Assembly (NCBI GenBank): GCA_938012815.1
Contig: CALLVV010000032.1
Location: forward strand, 1 to 32,583
From: an uncultured Propionibacteriaceae bacterium
GTDB lineage: Bacteria > Actinomycetota > Actinomycetes > Propionibacteriales > Propionibacteriaceae
Direction: 5' to 3'
DNA length: 32,583 bases
The first letter of the stretch is position 1, and every line of letters begins with the position of its first letter. The notes beneath the pieces were generated by a model. It was not told where the DNA came from and ran no database searches. It was given only the letters and a program-made list of their open reading frames with translations. Below, piece after piece: positions 32,051 to 32,583 of this stretch. Position numbers and translations under genes: made by a program.

Positions 32051-32583
32051 ATGCGGATTGCAGTGATCGGTTGCGGTTACCTGGGCGCGGTGCACGCGGC
32101 CTGCATGGCGGAGATCGGCCACGACGTCGTGGGGCTCGATGTGGACGAGGACAGGATTTCCCGGTTGGCGCGGGGCGAGGCGCCGTTCCATGAACCGGGT
32201 TTCCCCGAGTTGCTGACACGAGGAGTCGCAACCGGGAGGCTGGGCTTCACCACCGACCCGCGGCAGCTCGCCGACGCCGACCTAGTCTTCATCGGGGTCG
32301 GCACCCCACAGCTGTCGGGCAGGCTGGGCGCGGACCTCAGCCAAGTCGACGCGGCCGTCGAGGTCATCGTCGAACACGTCGCCCCCCGACCTGGTGTCCC
32401 GGTGCTGGTGGCGGGCAAGTCGACGGTTCCGGTCGGCACCGCACAGCGACTCGCCGAACGACTGGAGGCCAGCGGCAAGGACTTCCTTCTCGCGTGGAAC
32501 CCCGAGTTCCTGCGCGAGGGCCATGCCATCGCCGACACCCTCCACCCCGACCGCATCGTCTATGGGCTGCCCGAGGACCGCGA
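32051..32583 (+). CDS. UDP-glucose 6-dehydrogenase (5' part, cut by the window end)
   Basis: The 177 codons seen read MRIAVIGCGYLGAVHAACMA (GxGxxG NAD-binding loop), then GHDVVGLDVD with the acidic residue after the second strand, FHEPGFPELLTRG, DADLVFIGVGTPQ, LVAGKSTVPVGTA and LLAWNPEFLREGHAI. These are the N-terminal landmarks of UDP-glucose/GDP-mannose dehydrogenases, most like the UDP-glucose branch. The enzyme oxidises UDP-glucose to UDP-glucuronate for cell-surface polysaccharide. The catalytic Cys would lie beyond the window. The gene reads off the right edge and probably has a leaderless start. Confidence 0.9.
   Translation, partial: MRIAVIGCGYLGAVHAACMAEIGHDVVGLDVDEDRISRLARGEAPFHEPGFPELLTRGVATGRLGFTTDPRQLADADLVFIGVGTPQLSGRLGADLSQVDAAVEVIVEHVAPRPGVPVLVAGKSTVPVGTAQRLAERLEASGKDFLLAWNPEFLREGHAIADTLHPDRIVYGLPEDR

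Noticed and set aside
30665..32191. 508-codon minus-strand frame opposite typA
   Set aside because: Antisense shadow of typA with biased composition and no known domain.

Overview
The window is high-GC DNA with dense coding, Shine-Dalgarno or leaderless starts, and the gene content of an actinobacterium. DUF2510, an EXLDI-type protein, purS plus small purQ, a PEP-dependent dhaKLM operon and several Pro/Ser-rich lipoproteins together suggest the Propionibacteriaceae (Arachnia / Pseudopropionibacterium-like). The species is an inference, not read from a marker gene.

Layout. Positions 1-7.4 kb, mostly minus strand: a Bax-inhibitor-1 membrane protein, purS-purQ, a divergent DUF2510 membrane protein, purC with a bacterial-type poly(ADP-ribose) glycohydrolase-like gene behind it, and an FtsX-like ABC permease. 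The partner ATPase of that permease is cut off and joined head-on, near 6837, to the 3' part of an unrelated ABC-2 permease. This is a rearrangement scar. At 7.4-10.6 kb a small membrane protein is followed by about 1.4 kb of debris: REP-like CTGGTTGAGCC repeats, a decayed IS5-like element with both inverted ends still visible, and the tail of an IS3-type transposase. Next comes an MFS efflux gene whose stop codon lies in a second copy of the IS5-like end. At 10.6-13.4 kb are purB and purD (minus).

Positions 13.4-21.6 kb hold six plus-strand genes of unknown or poorly known function: a lipoprotein, two paralogous WD40 proteins, an EXLDI/ribbon-helix-helix-like protein with a palindrome over its promoter, and two tandem paralogous lipoproteins. 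This is the best candidate here for an undescribed system. At 21.6-24.9 kb (minus) are DUF488, an ATP-binding regulator of the RecG/Schlafen-associated type, a tiny YdeI/OmdA-domain protein and purA. At 25.1-29.1 kb is the dhaKLM operon for PEP-driven dihydroxyacetone phosphorylation, whose last gene fuses DhaM, HPr and a complete Enzyme I. At 29.2-32.6 kb are a lipoprotein, a strong hairpin, typA/bipA and the 5' part of a UDP-glucose dehydrogenase gene cut by the window end.

Working together: purS, purQ, purC, purB, purD and purA cover much of de novo IMP/AMP synthesis but are split into separate units. purS, purC, purB and purD each have a TANNNT -10 box 6-7 nt before the start codon and no Shine-Dalgarno, so their mRNAs are probably leaderless. 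purA has a leader and a strong ribosome-binding site. The same leaderless signature precedes the DUF2510, PARG-like, first lipoprotein, EXLDI and UDP-glucose dehydrogenase genes.
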